Positions 51,068 through 57,814 of a DNA stretch of 64,000 nt are shown one piece after another (positions within the stretch are counted from its first letter, which is position 1; each line of letters opens with the position of its first letter). The notes beneath the pieces are model-generated. The model ran no database searches, was not told the DNA's origin, and saw only the letters and a program-made list of their open reading frames with translations. Both the position numbers and the translations under genes were made by a program. The stretch comes from Parapedobacter indicus (GTDB lineage: Bacteria > Bacteroidota > Bacteroidia > Sphingobacteriales > Sphingobacteriaceae): NCBI RefSeq assembly GCF_900113765.1, contig NZ_FOQO01000002.1, positions 62,001 through 126,000 on the forward strand, written 5' to 3'.

Positions 51068-51721
51068 TCATTCGTTACTACCAATGCGTGATAAGACATG
51101 ATCCACCACGGCATCGCAATGGATCAAGTTAAATTCAAACAATTCACTGGGGCAATAGGTTTTCTCTATCTCATTCCTGAGCATCGCCTTAGATCTGTTG
51201 AGTCGGGTCTTGACATTTGCTTCACTGATGCTAAGCAATTTCGCCGTCTCTGACACATTCAATCCGTTTATCTCCCTTAAAGAAAATACGATCCGATAAT
51301 CGAACGGAATCCGGCTAAGGGCATTTTCTATGATTCCGCCCAATTCCCAGTTCTGGACCATTTGTCCGGTATCCCTGCCTGAAGCGGTAAACATAGGTTT
51401 TGCATGATCATTTATATCCTGTGCCATCTCATATTTAAAACTTAACTTTACCCTTTTGCGGTAACAGTTGTTCATCATAATGCGTATGATCCATGTTTTA
51501 AAATCAGATCGCCCCTCAAACTGGTGGAGGCTGCGGTACGCATCAATAAATGTTTCTTGCATCAGATCGCGGGTATCCTCATGATTGTAATTGTAAGATC
51601 TGCCCACCCGGTATAGACAGGGATTAAACCGTCTTACGATGATCTCGTAAAGTGATTTTTCGCCTTTTAACACTCGTCCGGCAATATCCGTTTCGGTAAG
51701 ATGATGATCCGATGGAATCAT
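51068..51721 (-). CDS. ECF-type RNA polymerase sigma factor
   Basis: 217 residues. Region 2 has RRFNPCLYRVGRSYNYNHED, DLMQETFIDAYRSLHQFEGR and FKTWIIRIMMNNCYRKR (regions 2.2-2.4). Region 4 has LSRIPFDYRIVFSLREINGL, NVSETAKLLSISEANVKTRL and NRSKAMLRNEIEK. The C-terminus carries about 30 extra residues with a Cys and several His (EKTYCPSELFEFNLIHCDAV), like ECF factors that have a built-in sensing tail. No anti-sigma gene adjoins. It is 14 bp downstream of a small membrane-protein gene in the same transcript, which is the only candidate partner. Confidence 0.93.
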   Translation of the reverse strand: MIPSDHHLTETDIAGRVLKGEKSLYEIIVRRFNPCLYRVGRSYNYNHEDTRDLMQETFIDAYRSLHQFEGRSDFKTWIIRIMMNNCYRKRVKLSFKYEMAQDINDHAKPMFTASGRDTGQMVQNWELGGIIENALSRIPFDYRIVFSLREINGLNVSETAKLLSISEANVKTRLNRSKAMLRNEIEKTYCPSELFEFNLIHCDAVVDHVLSRIGSNE

Positions 51722-51734
51722 AGGTACACTTCAT

Positions 51735-52115
51735 TTATACAGTAATCTTCGCAAGTCGTGCCATTGAGAGCGCCGAAACGGACATTACCAGATCACGGAC
51801 CGCGACATCAAGATACTGACCTCCTATTAGCAACGTCAATGCTATGAGCGCGAGCCAAGCAGCGACAATATATCCGCCAATTTCGGATTTTCTGAGGACA
51901 ATCATACCAGCGATGATCTCAATGACACCGACAATCATCATAAATGTTGCACCGGAAAACGGCAACATCCCCGTCATACTGGGGTTTAAGTACTGTTCCC
52001 AGTCGGTAAGTAGATTGGTAAATTTGTCTGCACCAGCCACGATGGGAACGACTACAAACGTAAACTTTAAGAGGTTAAATGTGTTGGTCAACCGATGTGT
52101 GTTGTTATTTTCCAT
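51735..52115 (-). CDS. Small four-helix membrane protein, DoxX-like
   Basis: 126 residues with four predicted membrane helices: FTFVVVPIVAGADKF, FSGATFMMIVGVIEIIAGMI, IVAAWLALIALTLLIGG and DLVMSVSALSMARLA. The pattern (first helix followed by a DKFTNLLTDWEQYL segment, second helix GVIEIIAGM) is that of DoxX/DoxD-like membrane proteins common in Bacteroidota. Function unknown. It precedes the ECF sigma gene by 14 bp in the same direction, so the two are probably co-transcribed from the promoter at 52167-52174; a regulatory link is possible but not shown. Confidence 0.75.
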   Translation of the reverse strand: MENNNTHRLTNTFNLLKFTFVVVPIVAGADKFTNLLTDWEQYLNPSMTGMLPFSGATFMMIVGVIEIIAGMIVLRKSEIGGYIVAAWLALIALTLLIGGQYLDVAVRDLVMSVSALSMARLAKITV

Positions 52116-52484
52116 GATTATATGATTGTTATATCTACTTAGGGTAAATGACAGATGGAAAGGTTACAAAAGTAACGTCTCGAGCTAGTCGGCCCGTTTG
52201 GATGTCTTCCGAGGCGACGACCCTTGTACCGGGGAAAATATATGCGGCCCAGATCTATTTCGATCCAAATAAGAGCAACAATTGCGTAAACGCCGGTGAT
52301 GGAATAATTCTTTGGATATATTGTCGGATAAAAACCCCATATTAAGATCGGTGCCTTCAAACTAATTTTTCAAAACTAAATGCACCTTCGACTGTTATCT
52401 TTCAACGATAACTAATAACAACGCATCAGTTGCCGCGTATCATCGCGGAGCGATGCAAACTCATCGTTAACTAAATTTACGCAA
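52116..52484. other. Intergenic region between DoxX-like and small lipoprotein genes
   Basis: 369 bp without a convincing gene (a 65-codon plus-strand frame at 52148-52345 has no start signal or recognisable fold). It holds the minus-strand promoter at 52167-52174 and a nested hairpin just upstream of the lipoprotein gene: GCATC at 52423-52427 pairs with GATGC at 52452-52456 and, inside, CCGCG at 52433-52437 with CGCGG at 52444-52448. A near -7 element TAAATTTA (52472-52479) lies 5 bp before the lipoprotein ATG. Confidence 0.6.
52163..52176 (-). promoter_or_regulatory. Promoter with overlapping inverted repeat, DoxX-sigma unit
   Basis: On the minus strand TACTTTTG (52174-52167) is an exact TAnnTTTG and lies about 50 bases before the ATG at 52115. 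It is enclosed by the inverted repeat GTTAC-TTTT-GTAAC, which may be an operator. Confidence 0.55.
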
Positions 52485-52655
52485 ATGAAGACGATTAAAA
52501 TGCTTTTTGCTGTTTTGGCTGCGGCCACGTTTGTAGCAGCATGTAACAACACCGGGAATAACCAACAACAAGATGCAGACACAACGTATATGGAGCCAAT
52601 GCCACCACCCAACGATACGATGATGAACGATACGATGTTGAACGATACGATATAG
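52485..52655 (+). CDS. Small lipoprotein with NDTM repeats
   Basis: 56 residues. A lipoprotein signal peptide (MKTIKMLFAVLAAATFVAAC, Cys20), then a short polar tail: NNTGNNQQQDADTT, MEPMPPP and three repeats NDTMM-NDTML-NDTI encoded by 15-bp tandem units at 52611-52652. Tiny lipoproteins with Asn/Asp/Thr-rich tails are common in this group and function is unknown. The signal peptide, the GC-rich hairpin upstream and the clear terminator downstream support it as a real single gene. Confidence 0.75.
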   Translation: MKTIKMLFAVLAAATFVAACNNTGNNQQQDADTTYMEPMPPPNDTMMNDTMLNDTI

Positions 52656-52693
52656 GTGTTTAGTTGCGCTGTAAAAACTAGCGTTTATAAGTT

Positions 52694-52723
52694 GGGGGAT
52701 GCCATTAGGTTGTCCCCCTTTTT
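52694..52723 (+). terminator. Intrinsic terminator after small lipoprotein gene
   Basis: GGGGGA pairs with TCCCCC (6 bp, 13-base loop) and is followed by TTTTT, 38 bp past the stop. Confidence 0.85.
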
Positions 52724-52972
52724 GATAACCGTCCATCCAACAGCTCATCCGGATTGATCGCCGTTTCTTCTAAAATTTCCATATTCCGATAAATTTTCGT
52801 ATATTCGTTTCATTCCATGAAGAAACACACTTTTAGAAACGTTTCGGCGTCGCCATCCGGCTACGCCTTCTGATAATTTCCATTTCCCGAATTAAGACAC
52901 TGTCTACGGTTAAGCCGTGGGAAGTGCTTTTACGGGCTATTACTGAGTATTAACGTATTTAAATTTATATCA
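52724..52972 (+). other. Long leader region of cold-shock-domain gene
   Basis: About 250 bp without a gene, upstream of the cold-shock-domain protein. It contains several small foldable elements: the palindrome GAAACGTTTC (52836-52845), GGCGT/ACGCC enclosing a short loop just after it, and CTACGG/CCGTGG at about 52903-52919. No exact TAnnTTTG is seen. A long structured leader would be in keeping with a temperature- or stress-controlled csp mRNA, which is inference. Confidence 0.4.
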
Positions 52973-53422
52973 ATGGCAGAAACATTTAGCAAAAGAGAAC
53001 GAAGAAAGAAAAAAATCGAAAAGAAAAGAGAAAAAGAACTCCGAAGGGACGAACGGCGAAATACCGTAACTCAACGAAAAACGCTGGAAGAAATGATGGC
53101 ATATGTGGATGAAAACGGAAACCTTTCTGATACACCACCCGATCCAAAAAATGTGCGCAAAATAGCAGCAGACGAAATTGCCATCGCCGTTCCCAAAGCT
53201 GCTCCGGCAGACCCCGAAGCCTTGCTTACAGGCGTTATCAGTTATTTCGACCCGGTCAAGGGATATGGGTTCGTTGTCAACGAACTGACAAAAGAACGGC
53301 TTTTTGTACATGTGACAGGCCTCGCTCAGCCTGATACAGAACTAAACATGGGCGATAAAGTGTCGTACACGGCCACACGGAGTGATCGTGGAATGCAGGC
53401 GATATCCGTAATGAAGCGCTAA
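52973..53422 (+). CDS. Cold-shock-domain protein with basic N-terminal extension
   Basis: 149 residues. Residues 1-45 are extremely basic and helical (FSKRERRKKKIEKKREKELR), then a linker (about 45-85), then the cold-shock domain at about 88-149: GVISYFDPVKGYGFVVNE with the RNP1-like KGYGFV, RLFVHVTGL as RNP2, and GDKVSYTATRSDRGMQAISV. This is a recognised Bacteroidota arrangement, an RNA chaperone with a Lys/Arg tail that should bind nucleic acid. Classical CspA is about 70 residues. It sits downstream of a long possibly structured leader. Confidence 0.92.
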   Translation: MAETFSKRERRKKKIEKKREKELRRDERRNTVTQRKTLEEMMAYVDENGNLSDTPPDPKNVRKIAADEIAIAVPKAAPADPEALLTGVISYFDPVKGYGFVVNELTKERLFVHVTGLAQPDTELNMGDKVSYTATRSDRGMQAISVMKR

Positions 53423-53483
53423 AATAGACTCCCAGTCCGAGCCGAAGCTTACAAAATCATTTGGCACTGTTCGCGGTATTCGA

Positions 53484-53491
53484 TAAATTTG
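53484..53491 (+). promoter_or_regulatory. Promoter of acyl-CoA dehydrogenase gene
   Basis: TAAATTTG (TAnnTTTG) with TTGG at 53461-53464, 20 bases upstream, as -33 element. The TTG at 53489, a formal start of the longer frame, lies inside this element. Confidence 0.65.
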
Positions 53492-53524
53492 GAAATTACT
53501 TTTTCAAAGCTGGTTGAGGAGAGA

Positions 53525-55042
53525 ATGAACAGACACGACGATTTTAACACCTTTATGAGCAGAGTTAAATCTGCACTGAAAAAGGCATTCCATGAACAGC
53601 ACGACATCAATGAATTGAGCCTCGTGCGGGGCCTTCCTCCGGAAGTATGGAAGGTCATCATGCAGGCATCGCCGCTGTCTGTAGCGATCCCTCAGGAATT
53701 TGGCGGAAGGGGCGCTGTGGTGAAGGAATGTCTGAGCCTGCTATCGGCGGCTTCCTACGAATCGTTACCCCTATCACTCACCTTCGGCATCAATATCGCC
53801 TTGTTTCTTGAGCCGGTGGCGAAGTATGGCGATACATCGCTGAAGGAGAAAGTCCTTCCCACCTTCACCATCGGACACCACATGGGTGGACTGATGATCA
53901 CCGAACCGGAATTTGGCAGCGATGCGCTGAACATGAAAACCGTCTATCGGATTACGGAAGACGGTTATTCGATAAAGGGACATAAGCATTGGCAGGGATT
54001 GACCGGCCAGGCAAACTATTGGCTGGTCGCCGCAAGGAAGGATCTGGGCAACGGCGAGCTCGCCCGGGATGTAGACTTTTTCATGACCGACAATTCGATA
54101 CGGCAACAGCACATCGAGGTAGAATCAATTTATAGCAACCTGGGGCTGTATATGATTCCGTATGGACTGAACAAAATCGACGTCGAGGTACCGGGTAACC
54201 ATAAGCTACAACCCGAAAGCACCGGCATAAAAATGATGCTGGATATCCTGCACCGCAGCCGGATGCAATTCCCGGGAATGGGCATGGGCTTCATCAAGCG
54301 TATGCTTGACGAGGCACTGTTCCACTGCACAAATCGGGTTGTTGGTGCTGGAAACCTCCTGATGCTGGATTCCGTCCAGTTTCAATTGTCAAGAATACAG
54401 ACGGCTTATACCCTGTGCTCAGGGATGTGTGCCAGAAGTAGTGAAATAAGCGGCATTGCAAATAATCTTGCGATGGAGGGGCTGGAAGCCAACAGCATGA
54501 AGGCACTGGTTACAGACCTGATGCAGGAATCTGCTCAATTATGCCTGCAGGTATCTGGTGCCAACGGATACCGGATCAGCCACATCGCAGGACGGGGGAT
54601 TGTAGACAGCCGGCCATTCCAGATCTTTGAAGGTTCCAACGAGATGCTTTATACACAGATCGCCGAGATGGTACTGAAGCAAATGAAAAGGCAAAAAGAA
54701 ACAAATCTTTACACATTCTTTTCCGGCTTTGACCGCACCCAGCAATCCGCTCCCCGCTTCAAAGAATACCTTGGATTCGAACCGGGGGCCATCATCCCAC
54801 AACGGAAACTGGTTGATCTCGGGAAGATCGTGGCCCGTGTAATCTGCGTAGAGTATGTGCTTGAAGTTGCTGGAAAGGGGTTCAGGAAAGACCTTGTGGA
54901 AAGTTGTCTGTTCAACATGAAGATGGACATTGCCCACCTCGCATCGAACTTTTCCCTCAACGGCCGCGCCGATCTTATTGCCGAATACGAGGCGAAAAGT
55001 GACTGGACGGATTTCGCATCCGACACCGCTTTCCATAAATAG
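53525..55042 (+). CDS. Acyl-CoA dehydrogenase family flavoprotein
   Basis: 505 residues from ATG 53525, preceded by AGGAG (about 53516-53520). The frame is open from a TTG at 53489, but that codon is within the promoter. N-terminal helical domain (LSVAIPQEFGGRGAVVKECL), the FAD/substrate motif LMITEPEFGSDALNMKT, the middle beta domain, and the C-terminal helical domain with IFEGSNEMLYTQIAEM in the place of the usual YEGTNEI signature. About 110 residues longer than ordinary acyl-CoA dehydrogenases, with an extra C-terminal helical part, so possibly an atypical substrate. No beta-oxidation partners adjoin. Confidence 0.88.
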   Translation: MNRHDDFNTFMSRVKSALKKAFHEQHDINELSLVRGLPPEVWKVIMQASPLSVAIPQEFGGRGAVVKECLSLLSAASYESLPLSLTFGINIALFLEPVAKYGDTSLKEKVLPTFTIGHHMGGLMITEPEFGSDALNMKTVYRITEDGYSIKGHKHWQGLTGQANYWLVAARKDLGNGELARDVDFFMTDNSIRQQHIEVESIYSNLGLYMIPYGLNKIDVEVPGNHKLQPESTGIKMMLDILHRSRMQFPGMGMGFIKRMLDEALFHCTNRVVGAGNLLMLDSVQFQLSRIQTAYTLCSGMCARSSEISGIANNLAMEGLEANSMKALVTDLMQESAQLCLQVSGANGYRISHIAGRGIVDSRPFQIFEGSNEMLYTQIAEMVLKQMKRQKETNLYTFFSGFDRTQQSAPRFKEYLGFEPGAIIPQRKLVDLGKIVARVICVEYVLEVAGKGFRKDLVESCLFNMKMDIAHLASNFSLNGRADLIAEYEAKSDWTDFASDTAFHK

Positions 55043-55161
55043 CGCAGCGGTCTTACCGCTCTCTTCATCATTCCAAAACTTTTCCCATCCATTGTTGTTG
55101 GCCTTCTCAACAAGCGGACAATTATCCGGCATAACATGTTCAATTTATAAAATTAAAAACC

Positions 55162-55686
55162 ATGGCAAACACAATGGAAAAATCACAAAACATGCCCAAC
55201 GAGCACCTTCATGAATTATTTGTAGATGAACTGCGTGACATACTTGGCGCGGAGCGGCAATTGTTGAAAGGCTTGAAAAAAATGGCCTCCGCTGCCATCA
55301 GCGACTCGCTTACCAAAGCGTTCGAAACACACTACACACAAACCGAAGGCCAGATTGAGCGATTGAAACAGGTCTTCGAATCTGTGGGTATGTCTGCACG
55401 CGGAAAAAAATGCAAGGCAATGGAAGGCTTGTTGGAAGAAGCTGAGGAAATCATGGAGAGCTTCACAGACCAAACGAATCTGCTGGATGCAGCGCTGATT
55501 GCTGCCGCACAAAAAGTAGAGCACTATGAGATTGCCAGCTACGGCTGTCTGGTAACGTACGCCAAACTCATGGAACATCAAAAAGCGGCAGAGCTGCTCG
55601 GCACAACGCTCGCTGAAGAAAAGGAAACGGACACTCTGCTGACCGACATTGCCATGAAGGAATCGAATGCCGGCCAAGCTGCATGA
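55162..55686 (+). CDS. YciE/YciF-family ferritin-like protein (DUF892)
   Basis: 174 residues. After a variable 15-residue start, LHELFVDELRDILGAERQLL opens a four-helix ferritin-like bundle: AFETHYTQTEGQIERLKQVF, KCKAMEGLLEEAEEIMESF, AALIAAAQKVEHYEIASYG and LAEEKETDTLLTDIA. The Glu/His positions (E in DELRDILGAE, E in QTEGQ, E/H in QKVEHYE) fit the di-metal site of YciF. These proteins are induced by osmotic, bile or oxidative stress in enterobacteria; here the role is inferred. A hairpin terminator follows, so it is a single gene. Confidence 0.93.
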   Translation: MANTMEKSQNMPNEHLHELFVDELRDILGAERQLLKGLKKMASAAISDSLTKAFETHYTQTEGQIERLKQVFESVGMSARGKKCKAMEGLLEEAEEIMESFTDQTNLLDAALIAAAQKVEHYEIASYGCLVTYAKLMEHQKAAELLGTTLAEEKETDTLLTDIAMKESNAGQAA

Positions 55687-55711
55687 AGCAATTGGGATAA
55701 ACACATGATTG

Positions 55712-55748
55712 AACATAAGCGCCTTCGTCCGTCGGGAGCGCTTATGTT
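55712..55748 (+). terminator. Hairpin terminator after YciF-like gene
   Basis: An 11-bp perfect stem AACATAAGCGC/GCGCTTATGTT with a 15-base loop, followed by TATAATC. It lies inside the 5' extension of the next frame and so supports the later start of that gene. Confidence 0.8.
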
Positions 55749-55773
55749 TATAATCATCCATCAAAACCGAAGC

Positions 55774-56253
55774 ATGCAAACCTCCTTGTTAGTCGTTGAA
55801 GACTGTGCACAGCTATTAGCTGAAAAACAGCTTACTATCTGCTTTGCCGAGAGCGCTACTGCGGGAAAACTCGCCTATGCATTCTCGCAAACCGAATACG
55901 CCGGAACCGTTTTAAAGGGGGGAATCATCTGCTACGATGCGTGCCTGAAGGAAGATATTCTTTCTGTCCCTTCCGAACTGATCGAAAAATTTTCACCCGA
56001 ATCTTCGGAAGTCACCCGGGAAATGGCACTGCACTTGCGGAACGTTATCCAGGCGGATCTATCCGTTTCGGTGACCGGCCTAACCAAGCCGGGAGGCAGT
56101 GAAACCCCGGAAAAGCCTGTGGGCACGATCTTCTACGCCATTTTGTATGGCGGCACGGTACATGAAAGGCGTACTTTTTCGACCGGATCGCCAGAAGCGA
56201 TTGTTCAGCATGCCATCGAACAGATTGCACAAACCATTACCCAGATTGTCTAG
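55774..56253 (+). CDS. pncC: CinA C-terminal domain protein, nicotinamide-nucleotide amidase (PncC)
   Basis: 159 residues from ATG 55774 (MQTSLLVVED). The frame opens at 55705, but that part contains the preceding terminator. FAESATAGKLAYAFSQTEYAGTVLKGGIICY (key parts FAESATAGKL and LKGGIICYD) and VTGLTKPGGSETPEKPVGTI are the CinA-C signature with the catalytic Ser of ESATAG. It should convert nicotinamide mononucleotide to nicotinate mononucleotide in pyridine nucleotide salvage. The usual ESCTGG is ESATAG here: the serine is kept, the Cys is not. Confidence 0.9.
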   Translation: MQTSLLVVEDCAQLLAEKQLTICFAESATAGKLAYAFSQTEYAGTVLKGGIICYDACLKEDILSVPSELIEKFSPESSEVTREMALHLRNVIQADLSVSVTGLTKPGGSETPEKPVGTIFYAILYGGTVHERRTFSTGSPEAIVQHAIEQIAQTITQIV

Positions 56254-56261
56254 CGAAAAAT

Positions 56262-56561
56262 CTACCAGACATCATTATTTGATGCCTGCAATACGTCCCT
56301 GACGTACAACGCCACTTCATCTTCTTCGGAAGGGCTTTTTTTCGTACGTCTTTCCAATGCGGTCTCCCAACTAGCCAGCGCCTCCCTGATGGTGTTACCG
56401 CTGCCCACAATGCCTGTTTGTATATCGGGTCCTAATACACAAAAGTATCCCTCCTTACTTTCAAAAACCACTGGCCTAAGTTCCCTAACATTGATTGAGA
56501 GATGTGTATCTTCGTAATTGAGCTGAACCACTCGTTCTTCAGCCACTTTCATTTGTTCCAT
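56262..56561 (-). CDS. Hypothetical small acidic protein
   Basis: 99 residues from ATG 56561 (MEQMKVAEERVVQLNYEDTH). A predicted alpha/beta protein: beta strands in LSINVRELRPVVFESKEGYF and CVLGPDIQTGIVGSGNTIRE, then a helix ALASWETALERRTKK and an acidic tail. The 'ALASWETALE' helix after a 'G.G.TI.EA' turn recalls HicB-like or similar small sheets, but without a partner toxin, so I do not assign a family. The frame is open into the upstream tRNA terminator, so the longer start is rejected. Convergent with pncC, 8 bp apart. Confidence 0.6.
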   Translation of the reverse strand: MEQMKVAEERVVQLNYEDTHLSINVRELRPVVFESKEGYFCVLGPDIQTGIVGSGNTIREALASWETALERRTKKSPSEEDEVALYVRDVLQASNNDVW

Positions 56562-56617
56562 GTTAAAAAAACAACTGACCAGCCAAATTGTTGGCTCGAA
56601 GGAATGCATCATTTCAC

Positions 56618-56650
56618 AAAAAACGCCCTGCTTTCGCAAGGGCGTTTTTT
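56618..56650 (-). terminator. Intrinsic terminator of tRNA-Leu(GAG)
   Basis: AAAAAACGCCC pairs perfectly with GGGCGTTTTTT around an 11-base loop, starting 5 bases past the tRNA 3' end. Minus-strand T-run present; bidirectional in form. Confidence 0.93.
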
Positions 56651-56654
56651 GTTG

Positions 56655-56737
56655 TGCGGAAGAGCAGATTCGAACTGCCACGCCCTTAGGGCGCCACCCC
56701 CTCAAGATGGTGCGTCTACCAATTTCGCCACTTCCGC
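56655..56737 (-). tRNA. tRNA-Leu, anticodon GAG
   Basis: On the minus strand the acceptor GCGGAAG pairs with CTTCCGC; discriminator A. Anticodon stem CCATC/GGTGG (one G-U) with loop TTGAGGG gives anticodon GAG (reads CUC/CUU). A long variable arm (class II) and T-arm GTTCGAATC are present. CCA is not encoded. Confidence 0.97.
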
Positions 56738-56751
56738 AGGAGTTAGTGGCG

Positions 56752-56759
56752 CAAAAGTA
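56752..56759 (-). promoter_or_regulatory. -7 promoter element of tRNA-Leu(GAG)
   Basis: The minus strand reads TACTTTTG (TAnnTTTG), 14 bases before the tRNA 5' end. Confidence 0.65.
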
Positions 56760-56914
56760 ACGTAATTTTTCCTTTATTCAAGATTTTTTTCATCTGCATA
56801 ATTTGTTTGTTCATTATTAGCTTATTTTTTTTAGGCATTCACGCTGCCTTCGGTGGTTTTAATGGCGATGAAACTTTCATAAATTATTTTCACTTTTTGT
56901 TAAAGGCAATTTAT

Positions 56915-57808
56915 TCAGGTTTCACCTAAAGTTGACAGTAGATTCCGATCAATTAATGTCTGTATAATACCGTCTACCAAGCCAACACGTGGGACGATAA
57001 CTTGACGGAGCCTGCCATACTTCATTAACGTCAGAAAAATTTCGCATGCGGGAATAATTACGTCAGCACGATCGTTATTTAATCCCAGCACATTGATCCG
57101 GTCCTTTAATGAAAACGAATTGAGGTATTCATACAACGATTTCAATTTGGTATAGGAAATAGGTTTATCATCCTTGTCATTGGCAAGTCTCGACAACTTA
57201 TTGATATTTCCGCCGGTACCAATTCCATAGATCGTTTTAAACATCCGGGTATGACTTTTAACCCATGTCTTCATTTCCTCCCAGGTTTCTTCTTTATCCT
57301 GGTTATCCAATATGCGAATCGTGCCGATGTTAAACGAAGCCGATGCTACCAATTTTGTATCGGCAAATACCGATAATTCGGTACTTCCTCCTCCCACATC
57401 GATGTATAAATACGCCTTTTTACTGCCAAGGTGTTGCTCGATATGACTGTTATAGATAATCTCGGCCTCCTCTCCGCCGTTAATAATCTGCAGGTTTATC
57501 CCCGCATCCTTAATTTCGCTCACTAAAAATTCGCTGTTTTCCGCTTCCCGCATAGCTGATGTAGCACAGGCCATATATTCACTGACCTTGTATACATCCA
57601 TTAGGTTCCGGAAAGCCACCATCGTTTTCACTAAATCCGTGGCTTTGGATTCGGAAATGTGGCGATCGATAAATGCATCATCTCCCAGCCGAAGGGGAAC
57701 TCGAACTAAGGTATTTTTCTTGAATGATACTGTGCCGTTATTTTGGATAATATCGGCGATCAATAGCCTTACTGCATTCGACCCGATATCTATTGCTGCG
57801 TACCTCAC
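56915..57808 (-). CDS. Exopolyphosphatase / pppGpp phosphohydrolase (Ppx/GppA family)
   Basis: 297 residues, the short (catalytic-only) form of the family. Domain I opens YAAIDIGSNAVRLLIADI (phosphate-1 loop of the ASKHA fold); CATSAMREAENSEFL, INGGEEAEIIYN, and YLYIDVGGGSTELSVF (phosphate-2 loop) follow. It removes terminal phosphates from polyphosphate or from pppGpp. It lies 6 bp downstream of ppk1 in the same direction, so synthesis and breakdown of polyphosphate are co-expressed. The context makes polyphosphate the likelier substrate. E. coli Ppx is about 510 residues; the C-terminal HD-like domain is absent here. Confidence 0.92.
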   Translation of the reverse strand: MRYAAIDIGSNAVRLLIADIIQNNGTVSFKKNTLVRVPLRLGDDAFIDRHISESKATDLVKTMVAFRNLMDVYKVSEYMACATSAMREAENSEFLVSEIKDAGINLQIINGGEEAEIIYNSHIEQHLGSKKAYLYIDVGGGSTELSVFADTKLVASASFNIGTIRILDNQDKEETWEEMKTWVKSHTRMFKTIYGIGTGGNINKLSRLANDKDDKPISYTKLKSLYEYLNSFSLKDRINVLGLNNDRADVIIPACEIFLTLMKYGRLRQVIVPRVGLVDGIIQTLIDRNLLSTLGET

Positions 57809-57814
57809 GTTTAA

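Noticed and set aside
52148..52345. 65-codon plus-strand frame in the intergenic region
   Set aside because: No signal, no recognisable fold, no promoter and it runs over the minus-strand promoter of the DoxX-like gene.
53489..53524. TTG start of the acyl-CoA dehydrogenase
   Set aside because: The TTG is part of the TAAATTTG promoter element; ATG 53525 with AGGAG upstream is better.
56562..56705. Upstream extension of the hypothetical 99-residue protein into the tRNA-Leu(GAG)
   Set aside because: It would translate the terminator and part of the tRNA; the ATG at 56561 starts a plausible protein.
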